DNA of 64,000 nt. Origin: Gigaspora rosea. Taxonomy: Eukaryota > Glomeromycota > Glomeromycetes > Diversisporales > Gigasporaceae. The notes under the pieces are model-generated. The model was not told the origin of the DNA, ran no database searches, and saw only the letters and a list, made by a program, of their open reading frames with translations. Position numbers and translations under genes: made by a program. The DNA is taken from contig QKWP01000820.1 of assembly GCA_003550325.1 (NCBI GenBank), forward strand, positions 24,553-88,552, given 5' to 3'. Positions 57,488 to 64,000 of this stretch are shown piece after piece (position 1 is the stretch's first letter; every line of letters starts with the position of its first letter).

Positions 57488-58035
57488 NATAATTTGTTAA
57501 CATCAAACAAAATATTAAGGGGTTTCAGAATTAAAGTGAAAAATCTAATTTTGATAAAAGTAGATGACGTATCATTTTCAAATGAGCGATATATCAACTT
57601 TATTTCATTTTCCAAAAAGTTTATTTTTTTTTTATTTTTAAGGAGGCGCCAAGTTTATTAAATATTATGATATTTGTTACATAGATGAGTGCTTTCGGTA
57701 AAATTTATTTATTTCGTTAAATGAGAGTCTCTAAACACTCCCATTTCATTTCCGATTTCAAATAGATTCTTTGTATAAAATTAACTTTAGAAATTTTATT
57801 CTTGAAATTCTTACTAAATTATAAGCTTATGTCAACTTGACGACAAAAAGGTTTCGGATAAGCATAGTATTTATGTGAATACTAAAATATTTTTACATTA
57901 AGAATCTTAAATTTGATATTCGCAATCATATCAGATATTACCTGTTACATTATACGTATAGAAACATGAATTAATAATAGCAATTTTTCAAGCTCAATTA
58001 ATTGATTGGTGGCGCAGCCACAATTGGTCAATTAT

Positions 58036-58245
58036 AGCGGTTTGCAAAAAGGTATAACACTGTGATTTCGTGATGTTAGCAGAAAATTTCTGAGATTTTA
58101 ATTCCCTACCTGATCATAATTTTCAATCAATAACGTTCATGTTTTATTCGAAATCTTTAAAATTCTTCAAGAATCCTGATTTCTCTGAATTACATGTTGT
58201 CATGATCTGCAGAGGTCACACCTTTTTGCAAACCGCAGTTTTGTG
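58036..58245. mobile_element. MITE with GCGGTTTGCAAAAAGGT ends (copy 2)
   Basis: Duplicate of the element at 54,674 within the second copy of the 3.4-kb duplication; it differs at a few positions (ctacctgatcataattttca against ctactgatcataatttcaat). Confidence 0.85.
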
Positions 58246-59109
58246 TTAGATTCTGTTTAAAAAATCAAGTTACACCAGTGAAAGAAAATTGCAATTATTT
58301 CATCATTAGTTGGGGTTTCAATTATTAATTTTAAATGATATTAATTGATTTTTCGGCAGGCCTGAATAATAGTAGTATACGCTATTATATTTTATAGTTT
58401 ATATTTTATTGTTTTACTTGTTACCCAAATTCTTTCGCTCAATATAATAATATTTTGTAGTTACGGCTTTTAACATAATAGAAGGGCAGTCAATATTATT
58501 CTGTCATTTGAATAAAATTATCAATGTTAGCCAATGACAAAATATCTATATGACCTTTGTGACCTATTTGGTCATAACAAAGGGTGTTATGGGTTATGGC
58601 ATTTTTAAATATACCAAGAATCATAGTAAAAAATTTTTTATTAGCATCTATAAATATGACAAAAGTCATATGATATAGCCAGTAAAAAAAAGGTATGACT
58701 TAGGTCACGGCCAACGAAGTTTCAAGTGTTAACCAGAAAAAAGTGCGTCATTTTCTTATCATTTTCTATTGCCATGAAATGTTAATCGTATAGATATTAA
58801 ATTACGTACTACATAAATTTGGCGAAAATTAGTAGTGTTCTCGAAAATTATTAGTGGCGTATTTTTATAACCATTCTATTTATAGTAGTAAAATTTTTAA
58901 AGACTATATTATTCAAAACCATTAAATTTGCTAGAGTTACACGAAACCTTTTATTGTGATTGGTTGATATCATATAATCATCATATCATATGGATACCCG
59001 ATCTTTTAAATGCATTTGTTTCTTATTAACTGTTAAATATATTTTAACCAAATCTTAATAATTTTACCACCATTAAAATTAGAAAGACCTATTCTAGAAC
59101 TTTACTTAG

Positions 59110-62100
59110 AACTAGCAAGTATTCTTTTCCAGTACCACGTTTTATATTTATAAGATATGATTAGTAATATATATATTTATTATATATGTTAGCATATATA
59201 ATATGTATAAATGGTAATGTTTTTTGATTTTATGTTGCATTTAGTAATAATCTTGTGTTGTAAAAGTTATTGGTATAGGTTAATTTGTATAGAATAAAGT
59301 GTATATTAAAAATATATATAATGATGTGTGTATATGGTTACTAGTGTTAGTAGTTGAATCTGGTAAGATAGATTATTTGAGGTAATTGCTCATAATTTGA
59401 TCTAAGGTTTGGAGTTCTTTATTGCACATAGGTTTTCTAATATTTAGTAATTTGTATTTAAAAACTTTTATGCTTTATATTATAGAAAGTATAGAAAGTA
59501 TGAAAGTAATAGCTAATTAAATAAAATAATTTCAGATTTAAAAATATTTAAGTTGCATTATAAATAATTTTATTTACTACAAGTATAATAAAATGCTATT
59601 GGTATTCTTGGTAAAGACCAAAATTTAAAATCTATATTTTGAAATAATTTTTCAAAAACTAACACTTATACTACTAAATAAAGTATAAGAGTGTTATTTT
59701 GAATTTTGGTTCAAATTCAGTATTTATTATATCAATTCAAATAACTTTAATTTATTGAATTAAATATATTGGCAAGAGTTAGGTTAGCACAAATAAAAAG
59801 ATAAAAAGAGATAAATAAATTATTTTAGATACTTCAATTAAAAAGAATAGATATAACCTATTATGTGGTAAAAGAATGCTAGTAAGCCAAAAGTGCTAAA
59901 AAATATTTTTGAAAAAATTTTTTTACAAATTATATTTGATATTCTAATAATATAAAGTAGATAAGGTGAAGATGGTTTGTATTGTGATAGAATATTGTAA
60001 TATCTATTATACGTATTGTAAAAATTTAGTTAAAAAATTTGTATGTTATTCTAGTAACAATAAAAGGTGAGTTAGTTGTATTGAAAGTATTATTTATTAC
60101 TATAAAAGATTTTGTTACAAACTTACTTGTACATAATACATAATTAAAGTTGTTAATTTAGAATGAAATTGTGATTTTTATTATGAATTACTAAAAAAAT
60201 CTTGGTTTAAAAACCTTTTATTATTTAGTAACTACAGAATGTAACATTAAGAATATTATTAGCCTATTATAAAAAATTTTATTACAAAACTTACTTATTA
60301 TTATAAATTAGCTATTGTAGTTTATATAGTTTTACTATAAAAAATTTACTACAGAAACAATGATATATATATAATTATAGAATTAACTATTGTGGTTTAT
60401 ATAAAAATTAATGCAAAACTTGGTAATAATAAAAAAGATGAGTTAAAATTATTGTAATTTTTATTATAAATTACTTAAAAAATTTGGTTACAAACCTACC
60501 CAACAGATCATATGTTTTAAGATTAAGTTTGTATTAAAATTATTATAGTTTCTATGAATTACTGTAAAATTTTTATACCAAACTTGTTTGCTATTCTAAT
60601 AATTAGTTAGGGTAAGTTAGTTTGTGTTGGAATTATTATTATTATGAGCTACTAGTATAAACTTTACTATTCTGAACATATATTTTAATTAATTTAATAT
60701 TAAAGATACAAAATGCACATAATGAATAAAAGTTAATTTTTTTTATAAGTGCATATTTTGAAAATAAATAGCATTTTACTATGTTAATTATAAATCAAAA
60801 AAATAAATGAGATTCTTTGGTTTTAATTTCAATTATTTAATTTATAATTTTGACAGAAATAAATAATATATTATTTTCAAATAAATTTTGTATTAACTTT
60901 ATTACATTTTTTGATAAATTTGAAATAAAAATTCTTTAGTTATTTATGAAAGTCTCTAAATATACCCATTTTATTTTCCAATTTCAAAATTTTTGATATA
61001 CAAAATATTTTTTATTATATTTATTTAGGTTTATTCTTATGAACAAATTAATTATAATCAGTTTTTTTTCTTTCTAAAAGAAAAATCATTATAATTCAAT
61101 TTAATAAAAATTGCATTATAAATTTTTTTAGTAAATAGTGAATTTGTAATATTTATAAATATTTATATTCATTCAATTGCTAAAAAATTATGTACTAATA
61201 TTAAAACATTTTAAATTAAATATTAAAAAAAAACAAAACTTTACAAAATTCAAAATAAATAAAAAAATTCTGATGTAATTATTACTAATATGAGTTTCAA
61301 TTTTTTTTTAATTTTAATTAATTAAAAAAATTTTACCTTTACTGTAATGCTTTAATTTCCAGTAGGGTATTTTAAAAAAAATTCTTGTGCAAAAACTATT
61401 TTGGTTAAATATTTTTTTTTTGATATTTTTATAAAATCATCAAATCAGGCTAATTATATTATCGGAATTTTTTTAGTGCATTTTAAATTTTGTAATATTT
61501 GCCTTTTTTAGAATCTGGTTTTGGTATTTTTAGTACTCGATTTTTTTAGAATAGTATATTAATCAAAGATTAATCAAATTTAATTATAAGTTATAAGAAT
61601 ATAAATTCGAGTGGGTGGTATTATATAACAGGTAAAATTTTTAATATATTTATAAATCGCTAATCTGAATTTTGACGATTTATATGAATATCATTTTTTA
61701 TGAATTTTGACATTTTCATGAAATTATCTAGTCAGATTAGTATTAGAATTTTTTAGCCCATTTTGAATTTGGTAATATCTGCCTTTTTTAGCATCTGATT
61801 TTAGTATTTTTTAGTACTCAATTTTTTAGTATAGTATTTTTTTTAATATTTAAACAACATGAGTTCGCATGGAGAGTGGGTGGAGAGATATTCTGTATCC
61901 AATCTAAATCTATATTTAAATTTAAATTTAAATTTAAATTTAAATCTAAATCTATTTAGAATCTAAATCTATTTAGAATCTAAATCTATTTAAAATCTAA
62001 ATCTATTTAGAAATAAAGTATTAAAAAAATGGAAAGAATTTTTTTTCTAATTTGTTTAAAAAAATCTAACAAAAAGGTTAATCTTCGAACCAGAACCTTC

Positions 62101-62131
62101 ACGAAGATTACTATATTCTTACCGTTTTCTA
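59110..62131. repeat. Long non-coding repeat, copy 3 (full length)
   Basis: Collinear with 47,811-50,678, including the ending ggttaatcttcgaaccagaa then ccttcacgaagattactata. It is longer mainly through extra simple repeats: aatctatttagaatctaaat units at 61,905-62,015, and an extra A-rich insert near 61,200-61,275. Confidence 0.85.
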
Positions 62132-62164
62132 CTATTTGTATTACCGCTTTACATATCCAAAGCA

Positions 62165-62480
62165 TTCCCAATTGGGAAAAAAAGACCAAACAAAATATAA
62201 TAAGTGTAACAAATATTTGTTTATATAGAATTTTATATAGTCGCCCAATCATTTTTTGACGATATCTCCGCATCTACTAGGCTGATTTTGATGATCTAAC
62301 CACTGTTAGATGCATCTCAATGAGCTCTACAACTTTCAATTAGTCGACATGACTTATTAACTTAGTAAGAAAAATATTTTTTCTTGAATGATCGTGGCAT
62401 TTCGTCTATAAGTGATTTACATAGTAATTTGTATTACGTTATACTATGATCATGCATCAGTTGACTGGCGGATCATCAAT
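62165..62480. mobile_element. Long-inverted-repeat element arm (relative of 47,150)
   Basis: It is the inverse of the left arm at 47,150-47,400: gtcgcccaatcattttttga, gatatctccgcatctactag, gatgcatctcaatgagctct and atcatgcatcagttgactgg. Only one arm is present. With the 47-kb element it brackets copies 1 and 3 of the long repeat in opposite orientation. The overlapping small open frames on both strands are not genes. Confidence 0.75.
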
Positions 62481-62498
62481 TAAAAATATAATATTTTT

Positions 62499-62802
62499 GC
62501 ATATGTGCACTGTAGCGCACCTTATATGATTTGGTGTAATGTGAAATCAAACCAACCAAAATAAAACCTTTTTTTGTTAGTTAGGGTTAGAGTGAGGTTA
62601 GAATAGTGTGTAGACGAAAAGGGAGCTTTATAGTAAAATTTTGCAAGGAATTTTTTTTGTTAGAGCACGAAGAGTAGTTTCATAAACAAAATTATAAGCC
62701 ACAGACGATTTTTTAAAAGATCGCTATTTTTTTCAATTTCACATTACACCTGATTCTACGATATGATTGGTTTATCAGATAGGTGCGTTACAACGCATAT
62801 GC
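62499..62802. mobile_element. TTAGGG-family MITE, full copy
   Basis: The left end GCATATGTGCACTGTAGCGC then ACCT and the inverse of the right end, GCATATGCGTTGTAACGCAC then CT, are inverted repeats. The interior holds gttagttagggttagagtga and gcaaggaattttttttgtta then gagcac, as in the copy at 28,650, and ends atttcacattacacctgatt. About 304 bp, non-coding. Confidence 0.8.
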
Positions 62803-62809
62803 GCTAAAC

Positions 62810-64000
62810 TACATAGACCTATATTTAATATTTTTGAATATATGTAAAAAATACAAATATTTGAATTTATTTGAAAATATTTAAATATTTTTAAATTTAT
62901 TCAAAAAATAGTTAAATATCAATAAATTTTTACAAGTTTATTCACATAGTAGGTCTTTTTAATTTTTTGCTAATATTCTTTTTATAAATTTAAGATAGTA
63001 CTTTCTAAAAGTAAACTTTTGCTCTTTTCTTAAATTCTTCTTTTGTTGAATAAGTTATATAGAGTTGTTTAACAACTCACTAGCAATTTCTTTGATACTT
63101 TGCTAATTATAAAAAAATTATTAGAATAAATATAAAAAAAATTAAAATAAATATAATTAGCTTTTGCTATAGTTACTGCTGCTATAATCACAACCTCAAT
63201 AAAATTATACAATTTTTTAACCTATATTTTTTATTATTAATTTTCTATTTATGATTATATTAATAGTTTGGATTTACTGTTTTGTACTAGATTTAAACAT
63301 TTTTTATATAATAATAAAATTACTAAAAAATTTTTTTTAAAAACCTCAATTTTTTGTATAACCTTAACTATACTAAATTTAGTAAATTTTTATCTAATGC
63401 TTTTTAATTATTTACAAAATCAGGTTTTTTTATTTTATTTTATTTTTTATTTATTTTATTTTTATTTATTTTACTTGTTTAATTTTTATTTTATTTTTTT
63501 TTAATTGGTTTATTTTTTTGAGTATTGCTAACTTGGTGATGTAACCATCCTATAATTTACCAATCAGGTCGCAGGATCTCGTGTAACAAAATAAAGAAAA
63601 TTTTAAGAAAATTTAGAAAAAAATCAAAAAATTATCAATATCGCAAAATTTTATTACAAAAACTAGCTTTGGGCTATTAAATAAAAGTTTTTGGCATCTA
63701 ATTTTGCATATAAATATTCAATCCATTCTTTAACTTAATATAGCTATACCCTACTCTAACTCTAATCTTTAAAGAATAATTTTTTATATAAAAAACTTTT
63801 ATAAAAATAAAGGGTGGTTAAAATTTATAACTTAACCAGGTTTTAAAATTAGTTAAATTCTATTTTTTTTATATATACTTTTTTTAATCAGGTTATTTTT
63901 TTAATCAGTTATTTTTATATTTTTTTTTAATTATTTTAATTATTTTTTTTTATTATTTTATTTTTTTTAATTATTTTATTTTTTTTAATTATTTTATTTT
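62810..64000. other. Low-complexity AT-rich DNA to the window end
   Basis: Poly(T)/TTATTTTATT tracts dominate from 63,425. The open frame 63,268-63,504 is Phe/Leu/Tyr-rich low complexity. Nothing else is seen. Confidence 0.6.

Larger units (their letters stand above)
53808..60841. repeat. 3.4-kb direct duplication across a single-n join
   Basis: Copy 1 is 53,808-57,487 and copy 2 is 57,489-60,841, separated by n at 57,488. They are nearly identical base for base over kilobases (for example 54,960-56,200 against 58,318-59,560), with small indels. Copy 1 carries the MITE at 53,860-54,184; copy 2 lacks it. Both include the start of the 2.9-kb repeat. Because the join is an n, this may be two alleles or haplotypes placed in tandem by the assembler rather than a true tandem duplication. 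Confidence 0.9.

Noticed and set aside
63268-63504. 78-codon open frame
   Set aside because: Phe/Leu/Tyr low-complexity translation of T-rich DNA.

Overview
The window looks like nuclear DNA of an arbuscular-mycorrhizal fungus (Glomeromycotina, Rhizophagus-like). It is extremely AT-rich, full of DNA transposons and MITEs, and has short GT..AG introns of about 60-150 nt. The only recognisable housekeeping gene is a fungal-type aldehyde dehydrogenase. The organism is inferred from composition and from the transposase families (Plavaka/CACTA-like, MULE with SWIM finger, hAT); it is not proven. It is a draft scaffold: there is one 181-bp N run and four single-n joins, and every single-n join is flanked by direct repeats of the same sequence.

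Layout. 0-3.6 kb: AT-rich DNA, a 0.4-kb foldback element and an LRR-like remnant. 3.65-5.3 kb and 18.88-19.23 kb: two halves of one broken MULE transposase gene, split by a 13.6-kb element (about 5,320-18,874). That element has matching terminal inverted repeats, subterminal TTCGAA-type repeats, an essentially complete Plavaka transposase gene on the minus strand (11,805-15,134), and on either side of it two plus-strand copies (9,564-11,174; 16,131-17,985) of an unrecognised spliced gene family with conserved intron positions ('family A'). Two more family A fragments lie near 6.0 and 6.5 kb. A 2.2-kb internally deleted relative with the same ends lies at 33,147-35,389. The arrangement resembles the two-gene plan of plant En/Spm (transposase plus a small subterminal-repeat-binding protein); that comparison is a hypothesis.

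19-36 kb is a transposon graveyard: a hAT transposase relic interrupted by an 845-bp hAT-like non-autonomous element, three members of a hAT-like MITE family with 8-bp target duplications, a tRNA-headed SINE, mariner-like elements, and gene debris. 36-37 kb holds a ~95-bp tandem repeat array split by a pogo-like MITE. 37.2-45.3 kb holds a head-to-head pair of paralogous multi-exon genes of a second unrecognised family ('family C', YHSDE..SETD motif), both probably broken. At 46.0-46.5 kb there is a very clear SINE with poly(A) and a 17-bp target duplication.

47-51 kb and 53.8-62.1 kb hold a long non-coding repeat (three copies) and a 3.4-kb direct duplication across a single-n join; one copy has a MITE and the other the empty site. 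Between them is the nine-exon aldehyde dehydrogenase gene (51,293-53,603). Its catalytic regions are intact, but the reading frame is broken at the NAD-binding GST motif around the exon 4/5 junction. 62.1-64 kb is MITE-derived and low-complexity AT-rich DNA. In the broken ORFs several internal stops are TGA or TAG where an Arg, Trp or Gln codon is expected, as C-to-T decay would produce.
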